The position numbers were made by a program, and so were the translations under genes. From Streptomyces luomodiensis (GTDB lineage: Bacteria > Actinomycetota > Actinomycetes > Streptomycetales > Streptomycetaceae): a stretch of DNA of 64,000 bases. The DNA lies in NCBI RefSeq assembly GCF_031679605.1, contig NZ_CP117522.1, positions 3,286,001 through 3,350,000 of the forward strand. Reading direction: 5' to 3'. Positions 23,884-31,618 of this stretch are shown here, in pieces. The notes below the pieces were generated by a model. It searched no databases. It worked only from the letters and a program-made list of their open reading frames with translations, and was not told where the DNA came from. Within the stretch, counting starts at the first letter, position 1; every line of letters starts with the position of its first letter.

Positions 23884-24690
23884 GTGAGCGCCGTCGACTA
23901 CCACGGCCAGACCACCCTCATCACCGGTGCCAGCGCCGGCATCGGCGTGGAGTTCGCCCGCCGGATCGCCCAGCGCGGCTCACACGTCGTCCTCGTCGCC
24001 CGACGCAGGGAACGGCTCGAGAAACTGGCCGCCGAACTCACCGCCGCCCACGGCATCCGGGCCACGGCCATCCCGCTCGACCTGAGCCTGCCCGCGGCGG
24101 GGCAGGCCCTCGCCGAGGAGACGGCACGGCGCGGCCTGAGCGTGACAAGCGTGGTGAACAACGCCGGCTTCGGCACCTTCGGCCCGTTCCACACCGAGGA
24201 CCCACGCCGGCTGAGCGAGGAGATCTCCGTTGACGTCGCCAACCTGGTCGACATCACCCGCGCGTTCATCGAGCCGCTGCGGGCCTCCGGGACCGGGGTG
24301 CTGGTCAATGTGGCGAGCATGGCCGCGTACCTTCCCGTCCCCAACATGGCCGTCTACGCGGCGGCCAAGGCGTTCGTGCTGCATTTCACCGAGGCCCTGT
24401 GGCACGAGTCGCGTGGCACCGGGCTGCGCGTGCTCGCCCTGTCCCCCGGTGCGACCGACACCGAATTCTTCGACGTCGTCGGCACCGATGGCGCGGACGG
24501 CGGCACCAAACGCCAGTCACCCCAGGAAGTCGTGGCCACAGCGCTGCGGACACTTGATCGCCGCACACCACCACCGAGCGTCATCTCCGGCCGCCTCAAC
24601 CGCGTCATGGCAAGCCTGGGCCGCGCCTCCAGCAGGCGACGCGCGGTCATGATGATGGGGGCCACGACCACCGCCCCGGACCCGGCCTGA
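23884..24690 (+). CDS. Short-chain dehydrogenase/reductase
   Basis: A 268-residue classical SDR. The NAD(P) motif is TGASAGIG near residue 15, the NNAG motif is VVNNAGFGTFG, and the catalytic Ser and YxxxK are in VNVASMAAYLPVPNMAVYAAAKAF. GTG 23884 has AGGAG at good spacing; a GTG at 23842 lacks one. A TTGACA at 23813 is a candidate -35 element. It is divergently paired with a TetR gene, so the substrate or a related compound is probably the TetR ligand. The substrate is unknown. Confidence 0.87.
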   Translation: MSAVDYHGQTTLITGASAGIGVEFARRIAQRGSHVVLVARRRERLEKLAAELTAAHGIRATAIPLDLSLPAAGQALAEETARRGLSVTSVVNNAGFGTFGPFHTEDPRRLSEEISVDVANLVDITRAFIEPLRASGTGVLVNVASMAAYLPVPNMAVYAAAKAFVLHFTEALWHESRGTGLRVLALSPGATDTEFFDVVGTDGADGGTKRQSPQEVVATALRTLDRRTPPPSVISGRLNRVMASLGRASSRRRAVMMMGATTTAPDPA

Positions 24691-24849
24691 GGACCTTGGT
24701 GTCGCGGCGGCCTGATGGCCGGTGGGGAGGATGCCCCGTTCGACGCAGTTGTTCGCGCTGCCGCTGTAGCTGTCCGCGCGCCCCGCTTAGGCTGTCGCCG
24801 GACACAGGGGCTACCGGCGCGCGTAGCGCACACCGCGAAGGAGCGCGTG

Positions 24850-25782
24850 ATGAAGGGCTGGACCGCGAGCGACATCCCCGATCAGACCGGCCGCACCGCC
24901 GTGGTGACCGGCGCCAACAGCGGCCTCGGTTACATCACCGCCCGTGAGCTCGCCCGGCGTGGCGCGCAGGTGGTGCTCGCGTGCCGCAGCGAGGCGCGCG
25001 GGGCCGAGGCGGCGGAGCGGATCCGGGCGCAGGCGCCGGGCGCCAACGTGCGGGTCGCGCCGCTGGACCTCGCGGACCTGGCATCCGTACGGGCCTTCGC
25101 CGCCGAGTACAAGGGCGACCGGCTGGATCTGCTGATCAACAACGCGGGCGTGATGGCCCTTCCGTACCGCAGGACCGCCGACGGCTTCGAGACCCAGTTC
25201 GGCGTCAACCACCTGGGACACTTCGCGCTGACCGGACTGCTGCTGCCGAAGCTGCTGGAGGCGGGCCCGGGGGCGCGGGTGGTCACCGTGTCCAGCTTTA
25301 TGCACATGCTGGGGACGGTCGATCCGCGCGACCTGAACATGGAACGCGGATACCGGCGTTGGACGGCCTACGCCCGCTCCAAGTCCGCCAACCTCCTCTT
25401 CACCCATGAGCTGGCCCGCCGGCTGCGCGCGGCGGGCGCCCGCCTGGTGGCGGCCGCCGCGCACCCCGGCTACGCCTCGACCAACCTCCAGACCGCCGCC
25501 GCGAAGATGGAGGGCCGCCGGGCGACCGAGCGGTTCATGGAGATCGGCAACCGCTTCTTCGCCCAGAGCGCGGAGCAGGGCGCACTGCCCACCCTCTACG
25601 CGGCGACCGGCCCGGACGTCCGCCAGGACGACTTCTTCGGCCCACCGCTCCAGGGCCTGTGGCGCGGCTCCCCCGTCCGCTCGGCCCGCGCCAGGTGGAC
25701 GCTCAGCGACCCGGCGGGGCGGGGACTGTGGGCCGCGTCCGAGCGGCTGACGGGCGTGCGGTACGAGGCGTTGGCGCCCTGA
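24850..25782 (+). CDS. Short-chain dehydrogenase (retinol-dehydrogenase-like)
   Basis: A 310-residue SDR with TGANSGLGYITA (coenzyme site), LLINNAGVMALP, FGVNHLGHFALTGLLLP, VVTVSSFMH and YARSKSANLLF (YxxxK). Such proteins resemble retinol dehydrogenase/WW-oxidoreductase-type SDRs, common in actinomycetes with unknown substrates. ATG 24850 follows AAGGAG; an immediately preceding GTG at 24847 is equally possible. It is transcribed alone; the 160 bp before it contain no other recognisable feature. Confidence 0.86.
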   Translation: MKGWTASDIPDQTGRTAVVTGANSGLGYITARELARRGAQVVLACRSEARGAEAAERIRAQAPGANVRVAPLDLADLASVRAFAAEYKGDRLDLLINNAGVMALPYRRTADGFETQFGVNHLGHFALTGLLLPKLLEAGPGARVVTVSSFMHMLGTVDPRDLNMERGYRRWTAYARSKSANLLFTHELARRLRAAGARLVAAAAHPGYASTNLQTAAAKMEGRRATERFMEIGNRFFAQSAEQGALPTLYAATGPDVRQDDFFGPPLQGLWRGSPVRSARARWTLSDPAGRGLWAASERLTGVRYEALAP

Positions 25783-25789
25783 GCCACCA

Positions 25790-26197
25790 TCACGCCTGCG
25801 GGCAAGGGATCTCGGGGCGCAACCGGTGGGGACCGCAGGCGATAAGGCATACGGAGAGAAACCGCCGCCCGGTGAGATACCAGCCCCCGGCGACGTCCTC
25901 CCCGGCCGCGACGGCCCCGGCCGCGCCCTCGACCTTCGCGGACAGCGTTTCGGCCGCGCGGTCGTGGTCGGAGGCGAAGGATGCGGCATGCGCGCGGGCC
26001 TGAGCGCCGAACCAGTCGGCGGCCTGGGCGGGGTCGGTCCAGGTGCCCTGGATGAGGGTGGGCGGCTTGAGCAGCCAGTGGGCGAGTTCAAGAGGGACGA
26101 CTTTGGAGTGCTTGAAGTCCGGGTGGATGGGGCGTCTGGGGCCGTCCTTGAGGAGGTCGTGGCCCGAGCCGAGCCAGGTATAGCCGTGGTGGTGCAA
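25790..26197 (-). CDS. Conserved hypothetical protein, last gene of a small minus-strand cluster
   Basis: A 135-residue protein with no family I can name. It begins MHHHGYTWLGSGHDLLKDGPRRP and contains a conserved-looking W/P-rich stretch (LELAHWLLKPPTLIQGTWTDPAQAADWFGAQARAHAASF). The codon pattern is typical of the genome, which supports it being real. It lies downstream of two other small genes on the same strand and close to the DUF6879/XRE pair; such clusters of small proteins with DUF5753 regulators are frequent in Streptomyces. Confidence 0.6.
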   Translation of the reverse strand: MHHHGYTWLGSGHDLLKDGPRRPIHPDFKHSKVVPLELAHWLLKPPTLIQGTWTDPAQAADWFGAQARAHAASFASDHDRAAETLSAKVEGAAGAVAAGEDVAGGWYLTGRRFLSVCLIACGPHRLRPEIPCPQA

Positions 26198-26262
26198 GAT
26201 GCCGCCTTCCGCTCACCGCAGGGCGGCCCCGGCGTCGGCCGGGACTGCCCTGCCTACCGGGG

Positions 26263-26394
26263 TTATCGACGGCCGCAGCCGTCGCCGCCACCGCAGCCGC
26301 CGCCCGAAGGGGGCGACGGCGCGTCGGTGTCGGGCATGGTGTCGCCGTCCTCCGGGTCGTGCCGTAAGACGGCCTTGTGTCCTGCCGGCCGCAT
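26263..26394 (-). CDS. Small Gly/Cys-rich peptide
   Basis: A 43-residue peptide, MRPAGHKAVLRHDPEDGDTM then a tail rich in Pro, Gly and Cys with two cysteines (GGGCGGGDGCGRR). ATG 26394 has AAGGGA upstream. A Gly-flanked Cys pair suggests metal binding or a processed peptide, but no function can be assigned. It lies between two other small minus-strand genes. Confidence 0.4.
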   Translation of the reverse strand: MRPAGHKAVLRHDPEDGDTMPDTDAPSPPSGGGCGGGDGCGRR

Positions 26395-26521
26395 CGGGAA
26401 GATTCCCTTCTGTGCTGTCGGCACGGGGACTCTCCGCGCGCCGTCGTGCACGTGCACCCGTTCCGGCTGGGCTCGACCTGCCAGGGCTCCGGTCCAGCCG
26501 GTACGGGGGTCTCGAAGCCGC

Positions 26522-26827
26522 CTACGTGGAGGCGGCCTTCTTCGTCCGCTCCTCCATCGCGGCCCGCATCAGGACATCCGCGAGCCGGTTCGCGCTGTCG
26601 AGGGGGATGCGGCCGAGGGCCACCAGCGGATAGCCGGACACCGTGAGTTCGCCCCGCAGGGTCGGCCAGTACAGCTCCCCGCCCTCGACACCGTGCGGCA
26701 CGTCCGGGGTGAAGCCGAGCCGCTGCAACGCCTGGCGCAGCAGTTCGGCCACGGCCTGGGCCTCGGCTCTGGCCGTCCGGTGTCGGTCGGAACGCATTGC
26801 CTCGATGTCCTGTTCGCGAATTCTCAT
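26522..26827 (-). CDS. Small hypothetical protein
   Basis: A 101-residue, mostly helical protein beginning MRIREQDIEAMRSDRHRTARAEAQAVAELLRQAL, with a C-terminal LVALGRIPLDSANRLADVLMRAAMEERTKKA helix. It is the first gene of the minus-strand cluster, immediately downstream of a block of phased direct repeats, and diverges from the DUF6879/XRE pair. I do not recognise the family. Confidence 0.6.
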   Translation of the reverse strand: MRIREQDIEAMRSDRHRTARAEAQAVAELLRQALQRLGFTPDVPHGVEGGELYWPTLRGELTVSGYPLVALGRIPLDSANRLADVLMRAAMEERTKKAAST

Positions 26828-26895
26828 CGGTCACCTCTCCCGCCGTTTCTGCGTGAACGGGACATTAGGGAGAGGGAGCCGGGGTGCGCGATGCG

Positions 26896-26935
26896 ATGTT
26901 CTCGAATGTTCTCGCCTCTGGGCGAGATGTTCTTG
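26896..26935. promoter_or_regulatory. Three phased ATGTTCTYG direct repeats
   Basis: ATGTTCTCG occurs at 26896 and 26906, and ATGTTCTTG at 26927, that is, at offsets of 10 and 21 bp (about one and two helical turns). CTCGCC/GGCGAG form a small hairpin between the second and third copies. The array lies in the divergent region between the small minus-strand genes and the DUF6879/XRE pair, and is a candidate operator for that XRE protein. Confidence 0.5.
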
Positions 26936-27028
26936 ATTGATCTCACACAGGGTTAGCGAAGCGGTACCGAGCGCAGCCACGGGTGCGACATGCTCGTGGT
27001 GTCCAGATCGACGAGGAAGGACGTGATC

Positions 27029-27775
27029 ATGGCGCGTCGACTGCGCTTCAACGGGACGGGTTCCGACGTCACAGGCTGCCCCGCCGTGCACGAGGACTTG
27101 GACAGCGGAGAGATCGTCATCCACGGAACACCGCTCTCCGACCCCGAGGACCTTGCCCAGCTCCAACACCTGGGAGAGGGCGAGACGCCCATCGTGGTAC
27201 CACGCGAACTGCTGGTCGACTTCGGTCCCAAGGAGGTCACTCGCACACCGCGCATCATCGACCTGGATGACTTCGGCAAGCTCTTCGAGAACTTCAAGCA
27301 CACCGCCTGGCGGCTGGAGACCCGCCGCCGGTTCGCGAGTGATGAAACGGCGCCCGACTACCAGGCGTTCGTCGAGACGGGCGAGGCGCCCCTGGACCTC
27401 TATCATCCGTTCTTCACCACGATCCGCGACCAAACTCAGCAGGGCAAGCGGTGCGAGCGAGTGCGCATCGTCGACGCCCCGCCCACGATCGGTCAGCGCT
27501 ACCTCCTCTACAGCGCGAAGCGGAACTGCGCCGTGGGAGAGGACATCCGCAACCTGTGGCGTGCCGATGCCGACCGGCTCCGGCTGCCCGCCGAGGACTT
27601 CTGGATCTTCGACTCTCGGCTCGTCGCTCTCCTCAACTTCGATGACGACGACAACTTGCTCAACGTGGAGCTGATCACGGAGCCAGTGGCAGTCAACCGC
27701 TATCTGCAGGTGCGGGATGCGGCATGGCACTACGCCGTTCGGTACGACAAGTTCGCGGCGGAGCTGCCGTCGTAA
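27029..27775 (+). CDS. DUF6879-family protein with an extra N-terminal domain
   Basis: A 248-residue protein. Residues from about 80 on (FGKLFENFKHTAWRLETRRRFASDE... to YDKFAAELPS) resemble DUF6879, a family typically encoded beside DUF5753 XRE regulators. The first ~75 residues (MARRLRFNGTGSDVTGCPAVHEDL...) look like a small separate domain of the kind often found as a stand-alone gene in these loci, so this may be a fusion. ATG 27029 has GAGGAAGG before it. It ends 21 nt before the XRE gene. The likely role is partner or antagonist of that regulator, which is an inference. Confidence 0.75.
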   Translation: MARRLRFNGTGSDVTGCPAVHEDLDSGEIVIHGTPLSDPEDLAQLQHLGEGETPIVVPRELLVDFGPKEVTRTPRIIDLDDFGKLFENFKHTAWRLETRRRFASDETAPDYQAFVETGEAPLDLYHPFFTTIRDQTQQGKRCERVRIVDAPPTIGQRYLLYSAKRNCAVGEDIRNLWRADADRLRLPAEDFWIFDSRLVALLNFDDDDNLLNVELITEPVAVNRYLQVRDAAWHYAVRYDKFAAELPS

Positions 27776-27796
27776 AGGACCAGTACCGTGTGACCG

Positions 27797-28648
27797 GTGA
27801 GCACTGACTTTCAGCAGGCACGGGTGGCCCTAGGAGCGCGGCTTCGGGAGCTGCGCGCGTCATGCCCTGAAGGCCGGCTCACCGGTACACAACTCGCGGA
27901 GCGGCTGGGCTGGCCGCACTCCAAGATCTACAAGCTGGAGAACGGGCGCCAGACAGCGACAGCCGAGGACCTGCGCGCCTGGGCCATGGCAACCAATCAG
28001 CCGGAAGCCGCCGACGAACTAGTCTCCCGGCTCAACGGACTGGAATCCCACATCCGGTCGTGGCGCCGCCAACTGGCCGCCGGGCACAAGCCCGTTCAGG
28101 ACAGGATCAACGCGGAGCATCAGCGCTCGACCACACTGCGCGGCTGGCAAAACTGTGTCGTGGTGGGCATGCTCCAGACGCCCGACTACGCACGAGCCGT
28201 CTTCACCCAGAACGCAGACCTGCACAAGTCTCCACGGGACACCGAGGCTGCCGTACGTGGTCGGCTACGGCGCCAGGAAGGACTGTACGACTCGCGCAAG
28301 CGGTACCACATCATCATGTGGGAGGGCGCCTTGCGCGCTCTCGTCTGCCCACCATCAGTCCTCGCCGCACAGCTGGACCGGCTGATGAGCGTCATCGGCC
28401 TGGACACCGTCGAGCTGGGCATCGTGCCCTTCGCCGCGCCTTTGAAGATCCAGCCCGCCAACGGTTTCTGGGTCCATGACGAGCGGCTTGTACTCGTCGA
28501 GGACTGGCATGCCGAATTGTGGATCAACGACGCCGACAGCATCGCCCTCTACCTCCGCGCCTGGAACACCCTGCGCGAATCCGCCGTCTTCGGCGCCGAC
28601 GCCCAGCGCCTGATCAACGATGCCCGGCGGGCGCTGGACATCGGGTAA
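27797..28648 (+). CDS. XRE-family regulator with DUF5753 domain
   Basis: A 283-residue protein with an N-terminal helix-turn-helix (LTGTQLAERLGWPHSKIYKLENGRQTATAEDLRAWA, about 27-65) and a C-terminal DUF5753 domain (VVGMLQTPDYARAVF... IVPFAAPLKIQPANGFWV). GTG 27797 is the natural start. DUF5753 regulators, often working with small partner proteins, affect development and antibiotic production in Streptomyces. The DUF6879 gene upstream and the small divergent genes are its probable partners or targets. Confidence 0.88.
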   Translation: MSTDFQQARVALGARLRELRASCPEGRLTGTQLAERLGWPHSKIYKLENGRQTATAEDLRAWAMATNQPEAADELVSRLNGLESHIRSWRRQLAAGHKPVQDRINAEHQRSTTLRGWQNCVVVGMLQTPDYARAVFTQNADLHKSPRDTEAAVRGRLRRQEGLYDSRKRYHIIMWEGALRALVCPPSVLAAQLDRLMSVIGLDTVELGIVPFAAPLKIQPANGFWVHDERLVLVEDWHAELWINDADSIALYLRAWNTLRESAVFGADAQRLINDARRALDIG

Positions 28649-28677
28649 CGTGGCCGTCACCCGTACGCACCAAGGAG

Positions 28678-28755
28678 GTGAGACCCATCAACGCCAGTTC
28701 AGGCTGGGCGCTCTCACTTCGTGGCCGCGTGGCCGCCACGACGTACGCGGCATAG
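28678..28755 (+). CDS. Possible leader peptide ahead of the methyltransferase
   Basis: A very strong ribosome site (AAGGAGGTGA, 28672-28681) precedes a short frame that ends at TAG 28755 and reads ...INASSGWALSLRGRVAATTYAA. The start is problematic: a GTG at 28678 lies inside the ribosome site, and the best-spaced codon is ATC at 28687. It is followed within 10 nt by a hairpin (28765-28805) that abuts the methyltransferase ATG. The arrangement resembles translational-attenuation leaders, but coding status is unproven. Confidence 0.35.
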   Translation: MRPINASSGWALSLRGRVAATTYAA

Positions 28756-28764
28756 CTGGCCGCC

Positions 28765-28805
28765 GGGAGCACCCTGAGACCTCCCGAAAGGCTTTTCAGG
28801 CTCCC
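28765..28805 (+). promoter_or_regulatory. Hairpin abutting the methyltransferase start codon
   Basis: GGGAG (28765-28769) pairs with CTCCC (28801-28805), and CCTGA (28773-28777) with TCAGG (28796-28800). The only purine-rich ribosome-site candidates for the ATG at 28806 (AAAGG, CAGG) lie inside this structure, so initiation should be inhibited unless it is opened. Confidence 0.5.
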
Positions 28806-29603
28806 ATGTCGGCTTCACCTTCACTCGTCACCCTTTCCACCGTCGCCGCCAGGCTCCGCGCCGCCGGGTGCGTGTTCGCCGAGGACGAGGCGCGGCTGAT
28901 CCTCGCCACCGCCGCTACCCCGGCCGCGCTCCACACCATGGTGGACCGGCGCGCCGCCGGGCTTCCGCTGGAGCATGTCCTCGGGTGGGCGGAGTTCCGG
29001 GGTTTGCGGATATCCGTGGACGCCGGGGTCTTCGTGCCGCGCAGGCGTACCGAGTTCCTGGTCGAGCAGGCCGTGGCGCTGGCCCGGCCCGGGGCCGTCG
29101 TGGTCGATCTGTGCTGCGGTTCGGGCGCGCTGGGCGCCGCGCTGGTCGCGGCGCTGGGCCGGGCCGAGTGGTACGCGGCCGACATCGACCCGGCGGCGGT
29201 GCGCTGTGCCCGGCGCAATGTCGAGGCGGCGGGCGGCACGGTGTACGAGGGCGATCTCTACGAACCGCTGCCCGCCGCACTGCGCGGCCGCGTCGACGTC
29301 CTGCTCGCCAATGTGCCGTACGTGCCGACCGAGGAGGTCGGGCTGCTGCCGCCGGAGGCCCGGGTCCACGAGGCGCGGGTGGCGCTGGACGGCGGCGCGG
29401 ACGGGCTGGACGTCCTGCGCCGGGTGACCGCCGGCGCGCACGGGTGGCTGGCGCCGGGCGGTTCGCTGCTGTTCGAGACGAGCGGGCGGCAGGCCTCCTC
29501 GGCCATGGCCATCGTGGCCGGTGACGGGCTGGAGCCGCGGCTGGCCGAGTGCGCCGAGCTGGAGGCCACGGTCGTCATCGGCACCAGGCCGTCGGCTCCG
29601 TAA
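28806..29603 (+). CDS. PrmC/HemK-like protein N5-glutamine methyltransferase
   Basis: A 265-residue SAM-dependent methyltransferase. The SAM motif is VVVDLCCGSGALGAAL (about 98-113), the acidic loop ADIDPAAVRCARRNVEA follows, and the catalytic NPPY-type motif reads NVPYVPTEE. The N-terminal segment (FRGLRISVDAGVFVPRRRTEFLVEQA) is typical of HemK/PrmC enzymes, which methylate the GGQ glutamine of release factors. The variant NxPY and smaller size match the paralogous 'putative protein N5-glutamine methyltransferase' group, whose substrate is unknown. ATG 28806 directly follows a hairpin and has no free ribosome site. Confidence 0.85.
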   Translation: MSASPSLVTLSTVAARLRAAGCVFAEDEARLILATAATPAALHTMVDRRAAGLPLEHVLGWAEFRGLRISVDAGVFVPRRRTEFLVEQAVALARPGAVVVDLCCGSGALGAALVAALGRAEWYAADIDPAAVRCARRNVEAAGGTVYEGDLYEPLPAALRGRVDVLLANVPYVPTEEVGLLPPEARVHEARVALDGGADGLDVLRRVTAGAHGWLAPGGSLLFETSGRQASSAMAIVAGDGLEPRLAECAELEATVVIGTRPSAP

Positions 29604-29607
29604 CCCC

Positions 29608-30048
29608 TTACGCGCGCAGCTCCTCCGCCGCGTCCGCCACCCGTGCGATCAGCCGCAGCAGGGTCTCCCGCTCCGTCTCGTCCAAGGGGGCCAGGAAGAC
29701 CCGGTTCATCCGGGCCGTCCGGGTGACCAGCTTGCGGTGGGTCCGGACGCCTTCCTCGGTCAGCCGCAGGACGTTGCGGCGGCCGTCGTGCGGGTCGCGC
29801 ACCCGCTCCAGCAGGCCGCGGCGGGCCAGCCGGGCGACCAGGTCGGCGATGGTGGAGCGGTCGAGGTGGACGTGTTCGCTCAGCGTCCGCTGGTCGATGT
29901 CCGGCTTCTCCATCAGCGCGTTGATCACCGCGAACTGCGGCGAGGTGGTCTCCTCGGAGACCATCGCGCCCCACAGCAGGGAGTGCGCCTGCTGGAGGCG
30001 GCGGGCCAGATGCCCGGGGTGCGTGTTCAGGTCCACCGCACCGCCCAT
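29608..30048 (-). CDS. pcaV: MarR-family repressor of protocatechuate catabolism (PcaV-like)
   Basis: A 146-residue MarR regulator. The winged helix is at about residues 35-100 (VINALMEKPDIDQRTLSEHVHLDRSTIADLVARLARRGLLERVRDPHDGRRNVLRLTEEG). ATG 30048 has GGAGGAGG before it. It diverges from pcaHGBL, as PcaV (a protocatechuate-responsive MarR protein) does in S. coelicolor, and the N-terminal segment THPGHLARRLQQAHSLLWGAMVSEETTSP resembles that protein as I remember it. It most likely represses both directions until protocatechuate binds. Confidence 0.82.
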   Translation of the reverse strand: MGGAVDLNTHPGHLARRLQQAHSLLWGAMVSEETTSPQFAVINALMEKPDIDQRTLSEHVHLDRSTIADLVARLARRGLLERVRDPHDGRRNVLRLTEEGVRTHRKLVTRTARMNRVFLAPLDETERETLLRLIARVADAAEELRA

Positions 30049-30098
30049 GCCGCCTCCTCCTGGCTTGTGACGTCTGCGCCGCTTCCGTGCCCGGTTAG

Positions 30099-30110
30099 TC
30101 CGTGCACTGA
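30099..30110. promoter_or_regulatory. Candidate PcaV operator (pcaV-proximal)
   Basis: TCCGTGCACTGA, a near-palindrome of the form TCNG-N4-CTGA with one mismatch between arms. It lies about 50 bp upstream of the pcaV start and shares the extended motif TTARTC...CACTGAGC with the site at 30221. Confidence 0.45.
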
Positions 30111-30170
30111 GCGATTCTGCCCCGCGGAAGAGCTGATGTCGAGAGGCAGCATTCCCCCAGCTCCAAACCC

Positions 30171-30199
30171 TTGACGCGCGAACCCGCCGATGGCAACGT
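30171..30199 (+). promoter_or_regulatory. Candidate pcaH promoter
   Basis: TTGACG at 30171-30176 and CAACGT at 30194-30199, 17 bp apart, upstream of the second TCAG-N4-CTGA site. The -10 match is weak. Confidence 0.35.
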
Positions 30200-30220
30200 G
30201 CCGAACCGGCGCCCAATTAA

Positions 30221-30232
30221 TCAGCACACTGA
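30221..30232. promoter_or_regulatory. Candidate PcaV operator (pcaH-proximal)
   Basis: TCAGCACACTGA: perfect TCAG/CTGA arms around a 4-bp spacer. It lies just downstream of the candidate pcaH promoter, a position suited to repression. Confidence 0.5.
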
Positions 30233-30269
30233 GCATCCTGCCCACGGAGCGAAAAGGCTGACCACAGAC

Positions 30270-31037
30270 ATGGCTCTCACCCAGTCCGACATCGACGGCG
30301 AACTCACCCTGATACGGGAGTCCTACGAGAAGGCGCGTGCCGAGGGGGCGCCCGCCGCCGAGCACCCGTCGCGCGACTTCCGCCCGTACCGCAGCAGTAC
30401 GCTGCGCCACCCCAAGCAGCCGCTGGTGGCGGTGCACGGCGACCCGGAGACCGTGGAGCTGCACACCCCGGTCTTCGGCCACACCGACACCACCGCGCTC
30501 GACAACGACCTCACGGTGCAGCACCAGGGCGAACCGCTCGGCGAGCGCATCACCGTCTCCGGGCGGCTCCTGGACAGCCGGGGCCGCCCCATCAGGGGGC
30601 AGCTCATCGAGGTGTGGCAGGCCAACGCGTCGGGCCGCTACGCCCATCAGCGCGACGACCACCCCGCGCCGCTGGACCCCAACTTCACCGGCGTGGGGCG
30701 GACGTTGACCGGCGACGACGGCTCGTACCACTTCACCACCATCAAGCCGGGTGCCTACCCGTGGCGCAACCACGAGAACGCCTGGCGGCCGGCGCATATC
30801 CACTTCTCCGTCTTCGGCACCGCGTTCACCCAGCGGCTGATCACCCAGATGTACTTCCCTGGCGATCCGCTCTTCGCCTACGACCCGATCCTCCAGTCCG
30901 TGACGGACCAGTCCGCGCGGGAGCGGCTGGTCGCGACGTACGACCACGGGCTGTCGCGGCCGGAGTGGTCGCTGGGCTACCGCTGGGACATCGTGCTGGA
31001 CGGACCGTCCGCCACCTGGATCGAGGAGGGCCGCTGA
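30270..31037 (+). CDS. pcaH: Protocatechuate 3,4-dioxygenase beta subunit
   Basis: A 255-residue intradiol dioxygenase subunit that carries the catalytic non-heme Fe(III). By comparison with the Pseudomonas enzyme the four ligands are Tyr124 (SGRYAH), Tyr163 (GAYPW), and His176 and His178 (RPAHIHF); all are present. It cleaves protocatechuate to beta-carboxy-cis,cis-muconate together with PcaG. ATG 30270 was chosen for the natural N-terminus (MALTQSDIDGEL); the ribosome site is weak. The stop overlaps pcaG (TGATGA). Confidence 0.93.
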   Translation: MALTQSDIDGELTLIRESYEKARAEGAPAAEHPSRDFRPYRSSTLRHPKQPLVAVHGDPETVELHTPVFGHTDTTALDNDLTVQHQGEPLGERITVSGRLLDSRGRPIRGQLIEVWQANASGRYAHQRDDHPAPLDPNFTGVGRTLTGDDGSYHFTTIKPGAYPWRNHENAWRPAHIHFSVFGTAFTQRLITQMYFPGDPLFAYDPILQSVTDQSARERLVATYDHGLSRPEWSLGYRWDIVLDGPSATWIEEGR

Positions 31038-31618
31038 TGACCGAGAGGCTCGCACCCACGCCGTCCCAGACCGTGGGACCCTTCTACGGATACGCCCTGC
31101 CCTTCCCCGACGGCGGCGAGATCGCCCCGGCGGGCCACCCCGACACGATCACCCTGCACGGCCGGGTCTACGACGGCGAGGGCCGGCCCGTCCCGGACGC
31201 GCTGGTCGAGCTGTGGCAGGCGGACCCGGACGGCTCCCTGGCCGGAGCGGCCGGGTCGATGCGGCGCGACGCGGTGAACGGCGGGTTCCTCGGCCGCAAC
31301 GGCGTGGACTTCACCGGGTTCGGCCGGATCGCCACCGACGCGGACGGCCACTGGGCAGCCCGTACGCTGCCGCCGGGTGGCCCGGCCGCCCCGTACATCA
31401 GCGTGTGCGTCCATGCCCGGGGGCTGCTGCACCACCTCTTCACCCGCGTGTACTTCCCCGAGCACACCGAGGCCAACGCCGCCGACCCGCTGCTCGCCTC
31501 GCTGGATCCGGCGCGCCGCGAGACGCTGGTGGCGACGGCGGGGTCCCGGCCGGGGACGTACCGCTTCGACATCCGCCTCCAGGGCGAAGGGGAGACGGTT
31601 TTCCTTGAGTTCCGCTAG
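31037..31618 (+). CDS. pcaG: Protocatechuate 3,4-dioxygenase alpha subunit
   Basis: A 193-residue alpha subunit. It has the family opening (TPSQTVGPFYGYALPF) and the same barrel as PcaH but lacks the complete iron-ligand set, as expected of PcaG. It forms the (alpha-beta)n holoenzyme. ATG 31037 overlaps the pcaH stop; its own 3' end overlaps the proposed pcaB start by 14 nt. Confidence 0.92.
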   Translation: MTERLAPTPSQTVGPFYGYALPFPDGGEIAPAGHPDTITLHGRVYDGEGRPVPDALVELWQADPDGSLAGAAGSMRRDAVNGGFLGRNGVDFTGFGRIATDADGHWAARTLPPGGPAAPYISVCVHARGLLHHLFTRVYFPEHTEANAADPLLASLDPARRETLVATAGSRPGTYRFDIRLQGEGETVFLEFR

